This document shows positions 32,929 to 44,702 of a DNA stretch of 64,000 bases, piece by piece. Origin of the DNA: Strobilurus pachycystidiatus (Eukaryota; Basidiomycota; Agaricomycetes; Agaricales; Physalacriaceae); the NCBI GenBank assembly GCA_019915135.1, contig JAHLMK010000009.1, positions 248,001 to 312,000 on the forward strand, written 5' to 3'. The position numbers and the translations under genes are program-made. How positions within the stretch are numbered: the stretch's first letter is position 1; every line of letters begins with the position of its first letter. The notes under the pieces are model-generated. The model saw nothing but the letters and a program-made list of their open reading frames with translations. It made no database searches and was not told the origin of the DNA.

Positions 32929-33715
32929 AAAATTGCCTCCTCATACAGAATAGGCCTGCTCAGTAATCTAGGTTCATCTGAGCACCGGAATGGTGGGGTA
33001 GATCGCCCCGCATGCTTTGTGGCGGCCCATCTTTGTTTGATTCTCTACGCGCTCTATGGCTCACACCATTGTATATAATCAGAGAAATCATCGAATACAG
33101 GAGACAATGGACAGAGATGGTCGGGTAGGACTACGTGAGCAAACGACAGAAACTCCACTCCAGTGCGACCGGTTATGTGAAGGTCCCCGAGTTGCCTGGT
33201 ATTGGGCAGCGAGGTCAGTGCTGCTCAGATAGAGTAAGAGGGAACGCGTGGCGCACTCGTCGCCCATGCTCCCTGGCTGTTCGCCAATGTTATTTTGGCC
33301 AGCGACGTCATGTTGGCATCGATTCCGGACACAAACACTGACAGGACAGATACGGTAGATCAGTTGAGCGAGTAGCAAACCTGTAGTCGACCCTGCATGA
33401 CGTCCGGGAGTGGGCCCATTGGTTAGCCAGCGTACACGTCAGAAAAGAGGCTGACGTGTCGCTTTCGACGCATAGACGGGAGCACTCGACAAGTAAACGC
33501 ATGCCAAGGAGGGCCCATACAGGGAGCAGCACCTAAGAAGCATGTGTGTGTCACTTGGGCGGAAAGATTTCGGGCGAGGTTTGGATGGCACGGCGGGGAA
33601 GATGGACGGGGCAACCAAACAACAACGGAAGAAAATTGTGAAGACGATCATTGCATGCGGCTGTGCCGAACACACAGGGACGAAGAGAGACGCAAGCTGG
33701 ATGCAAAGCTTGGAG
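32929..33715. other. Intergenic, nothing supported
   Basis: Only shadow frames occur. The stretch lies between the kinase gene and a small transposon. Confidence 0.5.
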
Positions 33716-33723
33716 TCCGTTGA

Positions 33724-34602
33724 TGGATTAAACTATTCAGCAACCCCCGTTTCTGCCAGAAACCCGGGGGTTTCCCGGGAACCCTGTTGCCGAATAAGAT
33801 AGGCTGTGATCACGGCGTGACACCACCACTTCGACGTCAACCGCAAGCCAACACGACTCGACAACTTACAAGCACTGGTTGGATAACTTGACAGTGAGTT
33901 CGATGACAAACAAGGAAACGGCCAGTCTCGAGGCACAACGGACGCGGCAGCAGGCGACGACGAGTATCCTCAAGTACTAGCGAGGACAATAACAGACGAC
34001 GCGATAGCGGGCTGCTGCGATGATTCATGACGCGACGCGATGACCACCAGCGCGACTTCGACACAACGAGGGCCATGTTTGCACCGTCCACACCAACTCA
34101 AATCACGAATACTAAGCCTGACACTAGTCCGAGTCTTTCTGGCAACAATCATGGCGCCACCACGGGCAAGGACCTTGATAGGCACCAGGCGCAAATCTAC
34201 TCCCGTGGCCTTTGTTGACAGCAAGCTTGGCGGCTAAGTGCGCAGAGTTTAGCCTCGCATGACTGATCAGGCAAGAGTCTTTGGCGTGGAGGGATATCCA
34301 GACAGAATGGCGTGGCGAGGCGCGTACATGGGATTGCGCGAAGTGTACCATATGACTTAGCATCCCATAGCACCGGATCTGCAAGACACAGCACTCATGC
34401 AGAACCATTCACATAATCATAGAAACTGAACACAGCTGTCTCGTACATTTTCTTGTTCCCTGTGTGCATTGTTGACCATCGAGACGGAGACTCCGTGCGC
34501 TTTTGCGCCACGGTCACATCAAGTCACATCAGGGAAACGGGGGTTGCCAAATTAGCAACGGGTTTCTTGACCAGAAAGGGGGGTTGCCCAATAGTTTAAT
34601 CC
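33724..34602. mobile_element. Non-autonomous hAT-like DNA transposon (MITE), 879 bp
   Basis: The ends are inverted repeats: left GGATTAAACTATT then GCAACCCCC and TTTCTG, and right the reverse complement with a few mismatches over about 30 bp. The exact 8-bp sequence TCCGTTGA occurs on both sides (33716-33723 and 34603-34610). An 8-bp duplication is the hAT signature. No transposase frame lies inside, so it would depend on an enzyme supplied from elsewhere. Confidence 0.85.
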
Positions 34603-34610
34603 TCCGTTGA

Positions 34611-35947
34611 CGAGCGTAATGGCCACAGGCGAGGATTGGACCCATGACTAGCGACATCGAAGGGAAAGAGGCAAAAGCTTCGTACAGGCAAAAAGAGTGC
34701 TTGTCTGGCAACGAAACAAGGCTTTCAAGTGTATGCAAGTGCTCGGACGGTGTGTCCAAGGCTTGGTCGGCGGTGGTACTGTCGGTATCCTTCCCGTCAT
34801 CGTGGTCGCGGTAAGATGATTGTTTGACAGTGTTTGGTAAGTACAACTACTCTATTGACTAATCACGAGTCCGTAGATGTAAATACGGCTCGATACTGAT
34901 TGTGTGGTCCATAAATAAAATAAATATATTCAATTCCCAAAAGGGAAAGAGAGAAAAAGAGGAAGAAAAAGAGAAAGATACATGCATTGTATCCACTCCG
35001 AAGACAGTCATATCATTGAAGAACATCGTGATCTACCGTTTTGAATCGTCGTTGACGTCCGCCGCGCGGCTTGCAGTCTACAAATGGAAGTGTGCCATTC
35101 GAGCACAAAATTCAGTATTATAATCCGTTTCTGGACGCTATTCGTCGCGTCTTGCCGAACATCGCGTCAGCCCGAGCTGTCCGAGCAAATAGCGATTACA
35201 GATCGGGAATATTCACAGCGCACCGTGATCCGGCCTTTGCCAGGCGAGGGTTCAACTCCCAGCTGCGACACTGCCCATATATTCCACTACCTCGTCCAAC
35301 TGTGTTCCGAGGCATTTTTCAAGGCCTTTCGAGGCCATTCGAGATGCCTCAAGCGTGCTTTGGGTCACCAAACTTTTCTGAACACAGATGGCACTGTTTT
35401 CAAGACCGAGACTGCCAACTACCAAATCGGGACACTCATCAGCGAGCCGCAAGGCCAGCGACGCGACTCACTCACACACCATGATGGTGTTTTTCCGGCC
35501 CCGGCCTCCTTTGAGAGGCCTCTTCTCGTTTATTTGTGCCTCCTCCTGTGTTCTAACGCTGGATATGGTCTCCGCGGCTCCCGGCAGCTGTAGATGGCAT
35601 CGAGGGAGGTGGCAATGTTACGAGTCGCGACGCGCGTGGATGCGACTTCCCACGCGCCAGTTTATGGAGAGATTGAGTACTGGTGTGCAAGCGTCAGTAA
35701 GTGTCATACAATGATCTGCCCATTCATGATCTCTTGACCCCATACACTTCTTCCATTGCTCACCTCTCCACCTCCCAACCCGACTCCCTCATCATCCGAG
35801 AACACTTCTCGATCTCGGTATGTGGGCCGCTCAATTGAGCGTTCCGCGCCGACTCGTGAAACGAGTCTCTCCTCACATAAATCTCGGTATACCACGCTAC
35901 TCGTGTCACCAATCCGGCACTCAATGCTTGACAACTGATATATTGTG
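34611..35947. other. No supported gene
   Basis: A frame at 35084-35593 is open for 169 codons but has no family features and awkward composition. A purine-rich run (AAGAGGAAGAAAAAGAGAAA) occurs near 34950. Confidence 0.4.
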
Positions 35948-37667
35948 TTAGATACCTAGATACTTTCGAGCGGCAGGTGTCGTTTCAACATCGCGAGCTT
36001 GCAAACAGCGCGCCTTCGACGGATTCTGAGCTAAACGGCCAGCACAATCAATGACCCTTTGTGTACCACAATCACGACACGCGCGCTCGCATCGATACCA
36101 AGCCGACGACCCGTTGCATTGCCCTGGCGGGGATCCACATCGAATGCATGCCCGCTTCTTCCTCGGCGCCTTTTCTCCTGGATTTTCCGGCTCCTGATCA
36201 CGCACACGCTTCCTGCTGAGCGTTACGACTTGCTCTGCCGGTGTTGGTTGTGGACGGGGTATCTGTGGTGCTGTACGGCTGGCCGTCGTAGACAATTCAC
36301 TACCGACATCATTAGTATTCAGATAATGAAATAGATAGACATGAGCGACGCACGGTTCATTGGATACGGCTGGGAGAGTTCGAAATCCTTCAGTCACTTC
36401 GTGAGGACGGCGCAAACCAAGAGGGGCATTGAGAATGCCATTCGAGCGTGTGGTACTCGTGATGCGCTTGTGCAAGCTTTCCGTTGCCGAGAAAGCTTGC
36501 GCCAGAGACTGCTTGATGTTCGCGTTGTCTTTCCAATCACCATTAAGGTAATTCGTCAGATGCTCTTCAAGCTGTGAAACTTAAGCATCAGAATGCATTC
36601 CTAGAGTGTAATCAGAAAGTACCTTGTAGAAGACATCTGGTTCGTTCTCAGCACGACGATTCCAAATACGCACAGCACCTGCTTTGATTGTGTTGGAAGA
36701 TCCGCGAAACTCGTCCGACTCCAGCATTAAAGCCGAGAACAATTTCCTCTCGGCAATGGTATGCACGGGAAGGACTGCAACTCGCGTACCCTGCATACGG
36801 GCCAGATAGGCCTGCTTTTGCTTTCTGTCAAGAGTCTCGGTGAATGGTTGCATGCCTGCCTGCAATCGAAGCGTATCCGACAAGCGAGAAATGCCCATGG
36901 ACTCTGTCGTCTGAGTGTAGAGGTTTCCGTTGACCCAGTTGGACTGAAGAGACGTGGAGACTGTGGAGAAATGTTCCGTCAAAGTGATCTCCAGCTCTTG
37001 GATCTCATTGATCAGCCAAATCGAATCGTGACTGCGATACTTGAGCCCAGTTGCATTGAAGGTACCAACCTGCACATGTTCTATCAGTATAGAGCAACAG
37101 AGTGAAAAAAAGAAACGTTACAAGCAGATTATGCCGAAGAATGAAATCGAGTAAGCAGCAGGTCATATGGCGTACTGAGGCGCCCGAGCTTGGAAGACTT
37201 GATCGCAGATGAGTATGAACTCCGCCTTCCGTGAAGTTGGTGCCCCGAATGCACCGGTAAATTGGCAGACCATCGGCATTGGCGTCGAAGCCAATACAAT
37301 AGTAGAGAGATATGTTTGGAGGATCAGAGACATAGCCATTTCGAACCAGTTCCAGGATGTTCTTTGAGGCCTTCCAGGCAGCCGCATTGAAAAGTGGGAG
37401 CTGTGTTTTGGCATCCCGCAAAGAGCCCCAGACCGAAAAGAAATCATGAAGGAGTGGGTATAATACCTCTGGTGGAGGAATGGTACGCCGACACCGACGC
37501 CACAGCCATCGAGACTTGAACCGAAGCATGTGACTCCACGAAAGATTCTTCTTTGCTAGCCATGTCTCTATGCGCGCTCGATCTTCAGGATGCGGCACAA
37601 AGACAGTATCGCTAAACTCCCTGGCAAAGGGTGCACGCAATGCATGAGTACGTGATATGTAAATCAT
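35948..37667 (-). CDS. Mushroom multi-copy protein (GTNFTEGGVH family), N-terminus incomplete
   Basis: The minus-strand exons are 37667-37122, 37069-36623 and 36571-35948 with introns of 52 and 51 bp, giving about 538 residues plus a missing N-terminal part. Strongly family-like blocks are AKEF-type DRARIETWLAKKNLSW, IPPPEVLYPLL, LPLFNAAAWKAS, CIRGTNFTEGGVHTHLRSS, LRHNLLVGTFNATGLKY, and QGTRVAVLPVHTIAER. The C-terminus has a basic stretch and a Cys-rich patch, RACIRCGSPPGQCNG followed by CERACRDCG, which may bind zinc. I know this as a repeated Agaricomycete family often seen beside transposons. Its function is not established. The N-terminus should lie upstream of 37667, where LTR-like sequence begins, so insertion may have truncated it. 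Confidence 0.6.
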
Positions 37668-37949
37668 ATCCAGAAGATGGAACGCATCCTTCAGAACCCG
37701 ACTCCTGTTAGCGTCCGTCCTAGGATCCCAAGTAGGTCGGGCCGTCTATCGAGATCGAGGATGTTCCGCTGGCAGGAATCAACACGAGCGAGGGTCGAGA
37801 TGTCAATCAGACGGACTCCCCGAGTCGTCTATTGGTCTGTTCTCGCAAGAGGTCGTTCACTTTAGAGATCGACCCGGTCGATATCTTAAGAGGACGGTCT
37901 GTTTGGATGAGGAGACGGGGACGAGGACGAAGAACGGGATGGTTAAACG

Positions 37950-38795
37950 TAAAGTCCACTCTAAGGTTTTACAAGTATGATAGCGCTGTATTTATACGTC
38001 GGGCGGCGGGACCGCGCTGTCCCGCCATCTACCAAAAGGGCGCTCCTGACTCATTCTCCAAACATCGAGAACCTTCTTCAAGGTTCCGGCTAAAAGCGTA
38101 AACGACCCAGGCCTGTCCGGCGATGGCGGGTTGTCAGCCGACGCGGCGGGAGTCGATGCCGATCAGCGGCGGGATTCACCCATGCGGTCGCGAAGGCGGA
38201 ATCGATGGCGATGGGCGCGATAGGGCGGGCGGTATCATGGGAGCGCGTGGTGCTTCTTCTCAAGAAGCGCCAGCCAGCTCTACCAGAGGAGAGAGCCCTC
38301 GTGAACATAGTTGTGCGAGGGGCGGGCGATCGGGAAAGGTCCTCGGCCGAGCGGAGACGGTCGGGCGCGCCTTTCTCCTACGGTGGTCGACCGCCCTGCT
38401 GAGTCTAGACTCGTACGAGCGAGTTCGGTAGGTGATGTGGCGAGAGTATTCCTTCGGGCTTCCCTGTAGTCGGACCGAGTGATCCGGATGTGGGCGCGTA
38501 TGTTACTTAGTTCGCTAGGGTTTCCCTGAGGTGTCGAAATGACGGAGAGAGTCCGCAACCTGATTGCGCTGGCTTCTCGTAAGGTCGTATCCAATGGTAC
38601 GTTTGCAGGGGGAGGGAGGAAGACGGTGCTTCCGCGGAGGTGATATCCGTGAACGGAGTTCGTGGTGGGACAAGATATAAGTTTCGCCCGCGGGTACGCT
38701 CCTCGAGCGCCCCGAGGGGTTTCCGACGACCTTTCGGGAACGAGGAGGATGGCAAGGCCTTGTGCCTGTCGGACACCCGGACCAAGATCATAACA
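37950..38795 (-). repeat. LTR (U3 part) of a minus-strand gypsy-like element (element B)
   Basis: On the minus strand it starts TGTTATGATC at 38795, directly after a purine tract (GAAGAGGAGATAT), which marks a right-hand LTR. A GTATAAATACAG promoter box lies near 37995. The downstream limit is not resolved. The first 81 bp (38715-38795) are identical to 57212-57292. Confidence 0.65.
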
Positions 38796-39442
38796 ATATC
38801 TCCTCTTCAAGATTCTTGTCCCCAAGAATCGCAAAGGACAAATCCATTCGCTTGCGCGGAGCCCGGTCCTCTCGGCAATCGATATCACCGATCGACGCTT
38901 TGAGAACCGGGAATTCGGGACCGGGACAGGCGGGGTGTGGCGCAGAGTGAATACCTGCGCCACCTTCTGCGCTAACCGTGCGTCTAAGAAATCTTTTCGA
39001 AACTCGAGGACCGGGACAGGCGAGTCCCTATGAATGGTTGTGAAATGATAGATCGATCTGTCGGGTAAGATATGTTCCCGTTGTGTGGCGATCGCCTGGA
39101 AATGCGAGTATTTTGGGTGTCGATTCGTCCTAAATTTGGCGATCCCAGTTCTGGGGGAACGATGCGATCGTGTTCTCCTATTCGCTTTCGGTGTTTCGGG
39201 GGTCTGCGGCTGCCACCCAATCTCAGAGCCTCGCTCTTCTGCGAGGTACAACCGGTCCCGCCTCGCGGTCGTTTGTCCTCATGTTTTCGTCGTAGCTGTC
39301 GACGGTCCTCCCTGAGGCCGCCGCCTTTCCAGAATCGAATCGACCCTTCATTACCCAAGTCTGACACCCTTTTAAAGGGAGGACGGGGCTGCGAAGTCGC
39401 CACCCGCCCGCCTTCGTTCGTTTCGCCCGTATCGCTGCCGCC

Positions 39443-40915
39443 ATGTCCGTTTCCTCCAACCCTTCCAAGCCAGTCGCTGTCGATCCCACCTTGTCCCACT
39501 TCTGGTTAGGCGCGGAGCTCCTGGACGTGGCCATCCCGCGGCAGTTGTCACATATTACGGAGGCGGCGAAGGACGAGATTCATGATGCGCTGGCAGGGCC
39601 TGCGCTCTTGATTTCTCTAGCGGTCCAGTCGGGGATCCTATGCGACGCGGTCGTAGATGGGTCGGACGTCCCAGCGTTGGAACGCTGGGCGGAGATTCGG
39701 GTCCCGTTGGTGCGTGCTGGTCGTCGAGGGGTCCTCGGGCGTGCTCTGATTCTTTACTTCTTTGGATAGGAATCCCTGTGTCGTGTGACGGCAGAGCTAC
39801 GAGCTTGGGGTTGTATCCTCTGGGCTCGTCCAGAGCTCCGAGACGTAGTCATCTGCCTGAAGTGCGTTGTCCAACTGGACCTGATGTTCGACCTAGGCGT
39901 TACCGAGGGGATTTTCGCCGAGGCTCTTCACTGGTGGGACTCGGATTCTCATCCCCTGGACCTGTCCATCCTTCAGGTCACTTGTTGGGAGAGGGAGGAC
40001 CCCCCGGTCTTCGCTTCCCTGGCGTACGAACCGTCGGAAGGGGACGACGCTTTCGAGGGGCGATGGGATCCTCCTCGTTCTTCCATGAGGCCGACCCAGC
40101 TTAGCGTTGTCCGCCCCGTCGCCGAGCCTTCTCTTGTTGTGCCTTCGGTCGTCGTAGAGCCCAAGTCTTTGGACTGGTTCGAGGCGTCGTACGAGGATGA
40201 CGATGCGATTTCTTGGGGTGTGGACTCGACGCCTTCGTTGGAGACGGACTCGCGATCTTCGGCACCATCCCTCGAACTCCCCGAGTTCGAAGAGACGGTG
40301 TGTTTCCCTCTTCATATAGTTCGTCGTATGTCTTTTGCTGAATTCTTTGCCTTCTAGATTTCGGAGGTCGAGACGTTTGTGGCCGCCGCAGATCCAGTAC
40401 CCTATGAGGTCCGCTTGTTCCCCGAACAAGACTGTCGCTCCTGCTCCCAGTCGGGCCAACCCGAAAGTCATCCGTGTTTCTTTCGTCTGGACCAGTGGGC
40501 GTGGAAGGCGGGGAGTTTTGCTTGTGTGTGCTGTCGAACTCGGGGGGTTCTGTGCTCGCTGGCTTTGGTCCTGCGATCCTCTCGTGAGGCTCGAGATGCG
40601 CTCCGAGCTTGTGTTGCTATTGGGGATAGTCGGGGTGGTTACGAGTGGCACTTGCGCACTCAACGCTTCCTTCGCGATGTGAACTATGAGTTCCCGGAGG
40701 CGTATTACACCGGCCATTACTTCGAGACGGGGAAGTCGATGGAGGGGAAGAGGTTCTCCTGGGTTTGTCCGCTTCATGGGACTGGGGAGGGCGATGCAGC
40801 GTTTGACGAACTTCCCGAGTATCATTCTCGGTCGGAGTTTCGTCCTCCTCGGGGTCCCCGGAAGGCGCCACGCCCTTCTCAGAGTTTCCCCTTTCTGCCT
40901 CATCGTCGAGTGTGA
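39443..40915 (+). CDS. Unknown protein gene lying antisense inside element B
   Basis: Three open stretches (39443-39769, 39785-40357, 40379-40915) appear to be one gene. The second and third share a frame and are separated only by TAG at 40355-40357. A 39-bp GT-AG intron 40319-40357 would remove it. A longer intron starting near 39710 and ending just before CTACGAGCTTGG would join the first two. The protein starts MSVSSNPSKPVAVDP, has an acidic middle and a Cys-rich part near QDCRSCSQSG then CVCCRTRG. I recognise no family. It is GC-rich and looks coding. Its strand is opposite to the LTR at 37950-38795, as in the neighbouring element C. Confidence 0.45.
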
Positions 40916-41105
40916 GGAGGTTCGTGTGTTGATCTTTGGTGTATGATCAGGTCATTTGTTCGGGTGTCCTATAGCGATTTTCCGTAGTAGTTATATGTGT
41001 CCTGTTTGAATGATAAGTTCGTGGTCGTTCCGCTCGTCTAGGTTCGAAGGGGGAGCTGGGGGCAGTTCCGTCGATAGTGTCCCACACGTCGACACTGGAA
41101 GCATT

Positions 41106-41570
41106 TGTCATGATGTGGCCTCACCGTAGATCAAGACCCTCCACTTTGGTCACACTTTGGCGTCCTGACACTACGGCTACACGAACCAGCGCCACACCGG
41201 AAGATGCCGAGAGATATGTCAAGGGGTTGAGAGTTCGATCCCTTATGGCGACAGAACCGGGATCCTGAAGTTCCGCCCTTGTCGGGCTTCCCGCCCTCCT
41301 TGACACACTTTGGAGCGGGCACACATGGTGTAAGACACCCCGGGAATATACTTAGGCCGCGTGAGTCAGGCGGGAGTCGGTACCCGACCAAACCCGCCTT
41401 CCCGACCAATGGGCGGTCATCGATCTGTCGGGCGGTCATCGGGATGTCGGGATCTCCGTCATCCGCAGCGTCGGACCACTCCCGACGCATCGGGAGTATG
41501 TGGTAGAAGCTTCGAGAAGAGGAACGATGAGCAAGCATGGGATTAGTATAAATACAGAGACAGCGTTGTA
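41106..41570 (+). repeat. Left LTR of element C
   Basis: It starts TGTCATGATG and includes GTATAAATACAGAGAC near 41547. Sequence identical to the right copy ends at 41570, but the true LTR must continue into R and U5, perhaps to about 41640. The preceding GCATT is a candidate target-site duplication that cannot be checked because the other side is lost. Confidence 0.85.
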
Positions 41571-41638
41571 CTAGCTACTCAGACTTTGTCCTTAACCAGT
41601 TTTCCCCATACAACCCCGTTGGGCACTCTGAGCTCTCC

Positions 41639-42661
41639 GTGGTAGGACTCACCCACATGTCTCCCTTCGATACCTCCGCCAACGTCGTTGACTCCGACGA
41701 GAGAAGGCTCCCCGACGCCACACCTGGGACTAGGTCCGGCGGCGAGCCTCGTGCCTTGGGATTAGATTCCTACGGTATCACAGTCTCTGGCGAGATGGAT
41801 GTGCGACCATCGAGGGCCCCTATGACTGGTACAGTACGACCAGTCAAGCACAATACGAGGATGTACGTGGTACGCTCGCAGGAAAGCTATGGGTTGACTA
41901 CAGGGGTAGTCTCTCATGAGCGGGTCCTTGTCACGGCGGGGTCAGGTCGTAACAATAGGACGAAGTCTCCATACTGCCCACGTACCACTGCATCGAAACC
42001 TCCCCCCTCCCCCGGCGTTGGGGTAACGCCTCCAATCACCACAACCTCCGACACTATCCCCCCCCTTGTACGAGCTCGCAGAACCGAACATCGAGTACTC
42101 TCCCTCCTTAGGGAGTTGGCCATCCACATCGCGGAATTCAAACCAACAGTACGATCAGGTCCTACTCAATACCGGAGCCTTCTGGGCAGAGCTGCATGGG
42201 TCATAGACGTGGTCTATAGGTTGCTGGGACTAGAGGAAGACTGGGTTCTTCTTCGGTCTCTGGTGAACGGACATATCCCCATCATGGCACGATGTATGGA
42301 AGTTCTGTGGAGAACCCCCCAACATCTATCTCGACACACGAAAGAAGGATTATGCCTTCTTCAGGCAAGATATCTACGGGGGCCACTACGACGTATACGA
42401 ACCCCGACATTCTATACCGAGCCACGCCTAGATCTCACGGTGTTCTACCACCCCCCTTCCCTCATCCTGGACCCCTGGGCCGTGCATCTATACAGCGCAA
42501 AACAAACTTGCAACACCCCGCACCACCTACGTCTCCTATACGGAGTGGAATTCGAGAAATCCACGAACCCCGTCCAACCCTTGGATCGAGGACTCATTCT
42601 CTTTCAACACCCCGTACTGTATTCCGACAACGGAAAACCTTTCCACACGAACCAGGAATAA
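41639..42661 (+). CDS. Unassigned 340-codon frame inside element C
   Basis: The frame starts about where the left LTR should end. Composition is Pro/Thr/Arg-rich, and a middle section (ELAIHIAEFKPTV, WVIDVVYRLLGLEEDW) looks somewhat protein-like. No gag, zinc knuckle or other motif is seen. It overlaps opposite-strand frames at 42594-43073, and only one strand is likely real. Confidence 0.25.
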   Translation: MVGLTHMSPFDTSANVVDSDERRLPDATPGTRSGGEPRALGLDSYGITVSGEMDVRPSRAPMTGTVRPVKHNTRMYVVRSQESYGLTTGVVSHERVLVTAGSGRNNRTKSPYCPRTTASKPPPSPGVGVTPPITTTSDTIPPLVRARRTEHRVLSLLRELAIHIAEFKPTVRSGPTQYRSLLGRAAWVIDVVYRLLGLEEDWVLLRSLVNGHIPIMARCMEVLWRTPQHLSRHTKEGLCLLQARYLRGPLRRIRTPTFYTEPRLDLTVFYHPPSLILDPWAVHLYSAKQTCNTPHHLRLLYGVEFEKSTNPVQPLDRGLILFQHPVLYSDNGKPFHTNQE

Positions 42662-43073
42662 ACCACCCAGACGATACCATGGATCTCCTCGTGGAGGAGG
42701 GTCCTGACGTGAAATGGAAACTAGCGGTGGGAAGACCGAAGAACAGGTTTCGAGCCAAGCAGCGTAGCTCATTCTCTTCGGAAGAGAAATACAGTCGAGG
42801 ACTGTCGTAATAAAAATCCAGATCCACCGGTCGAAAGACAACCACCTTCGCCAATAAAGCAATCCCCACACTATGAAACGCTACGCCACCTCCCGGCAAA
42901 AGCGAGCATCTATCACTCATCGGCATACCCACAGGAACGTATCCCAGACGAGCACTCGTATCATCCGGACACATGACCTCGGAGGATGAACTACGCGACG
43001 AATATCTCCATGGACGATCGACCATCACGCAAATCAGGAACAACACCACGAATAGGTTTTGGTGAAAACTCAC
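42594..43073 (-). CDS. Unassigned minus-strand frame inside element C
   Basis: This is a 159-codon frame with a hydrophobic start (LFVVLFLICVMV). It follows the antisense gene at 43208-43964 on the same strand. It could be a downstream exon of that gene or a separate small gene. No family is recognised. Confidence 0.25.
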   Translation of the reverse strand: MSFHQNLFVVLFLICVMVDRPWRYSSRSSSSEVMCPDDTSARLGYVPVGMPMSDRCSLLPGGGVAFHSVGIALLAKVVVFRPVDLDFYYDSPRLYFSSEENELRCLARNLFFGLPTASFHFTSGPSSTRRSMVSSGWFIPGSCGKVFRCRNTVRGVERE

Positions 43074-43207
43074 GCGACGCGCCGATCACAATCAAGAGTA
43101 ACGCAATCAAAAGACTCTCCTGAGTTGGGTATCAAAAAACAAGAAGGATATACGTCCGTAGGCGAACTACGGGGAACAAGAAATCCGAAACAGAACTCAT
43201 CAACCCC

Positions 43208-43964
43208 CTACCGAATGAAATCCATCGCTCCCAGCCACCACTCCTCGGTCACCTCCTCCCACTCGTTCGCCATCCCCATCCCGGATAACCCCTCCGTCTT
43301 CGCCTTCTCCTCCCATCGCTTCCCCTCCTCCCCCTCCGTCGAGGCCCAGAAAGCGGTCACTATGTCGCGGCGGGACAAGGAACGCCAGAAATAACGGAGC
43401 GGGAGATGAAAGTCAACGATCCCGCGGATAATGACATGAGGAGGGAGTTCCTCCGCCACTGGTCCCGTCGAGTCAGACGAATGCGAGAAAGAGTAAAGAA
43501 TAAACTCACCAGGAGGTAGCAAAAGTGCCCACGCACATACGGCCAGCGCGCAGGAAGTATCACTGCCCTGAGGCGGCACGAGCGAGAGGCGTCTCCACGC
43601 CGGCGGAGGAAGGAACTCGACGTCCTTCACAAGAACGAGTGCGGCGCGCAGAAGAGTAAACTAAAAAGGAAAACGCACCCACGACCCCAGACGTCCAGTC
43701 AAACAATCCCGGCGCGGAATAAATCAACAAACTTACCAAGGCCAGCCACTCCGACGACGACAAGGACTCTAGTCCGAACGAATTATTATTCGTCAATCCA
43801 TCGTCGACGGCGACGATACATCGTATCCACTCCTCCAGAACGAGGCCCGGGATTCGCGCAGGGCGCGCGTTGATGCGAAAGCCGCGATGATTGACAACCA
43901 GGACGGCGTCAGACGGCGCGGCTGTCGAACGACGCGTGATCAGAGCAAGCAGGGAGGTGGGCAT
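43208..43964 (-). CDS. Intron-containing antisense gene of element C
   Basis: The minus-strand exons are 43964-43737, 43660-43510 and 43458-43208. The introns are 76 and 51 bp, GT-AG, and frame is kept, giving 209 residues. The protein reads MPTSLLALITRRS ... VVNHRGFRINARPARIPGLV ... DDGLTNNNSFGLESL, then VLVKDVEFLPPPAWRRLS and PPQGSDTSCALAV, ending in a Trp/Glu-rich tail. I recall similar mushroom hypothetical proteins but no function. It is opposite to the LTR direction and about 740 bp upstream of the right LTR. Its introns would not be removed from the retrotransposition RNA, so the gene can keep them. Confidence 0.55.
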
Positions 43965-44702
43965 CGTTGCGGGGCGTAGGAGAGTGGTTCTGGGGAACTT
44001 CTCCAGGGTGGCGCCATTATAACTGCGCGCGCAAGCGCTCGTTCCCGCACCCAATCTCTGGGACTTCTGGGATATCAGCAATAGGCTTTCAAGAAGCGCA
44101 CCTGGGTCCAGAGAATAGACTCACTTGAATGATTCTGCAGATCATTCCGCGAGACCCTGGGATCTGTACCTCAGATGGATATCTGAGGGTACAGATATGG
44201 GGTCTTGAGCACTCAGATGGGGGTTTTGACTCGCAGGGAGTCCTGATTGCCCGGAGAGGACACAACTACGGTACCGAGCGCGTGGCGCGGGTACTGTTCT
44301 GAGCTCGGGGAGCTCGAACGACGAAATCATGACCGATGCCGGCGGCAATGAAAAAAATCGATTTCTGTACGATCAAAGGCGCATTCTCGAGGACATCTCA
44401 GGACGAGTATCGAAAATATACGCCACACAAAATCGATCACGTGACCCGGACAACAAAAACATCGTCTTTACGATACAAACACTTCTGTCTACTCAGAATT
44501 TCCTCCGAACGCGTCTTCATCGAGGAAAACGCGTCTCGGCCCTCCCGTAGCAGGTTCCGAGCCATCACGCCCTCCGCCGCGACTACACTTTTGCTCTAAT
44601 AAGGCTCGGGGAGCCTTGTAGAAAGCATCGACGCGACCGTAGGAGCCCATAAAGAAGATCACTCTTTCGTTTCTCGGGACGAGAAACTTAAAAAGGGGAT
44701 AT

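Noticed and set aside
35228..35275. GGTTCAACTCC near 35250 as a tRNA T-arm
   Set aside because: No A box, acceptor stem or anticodon arm could be matched upstream.
35084..35593. 169-codon plus-strand frame
   Set aside because: No recognisable domain, no plausible intron structure, and overlapping frames of similar length suggest chance.
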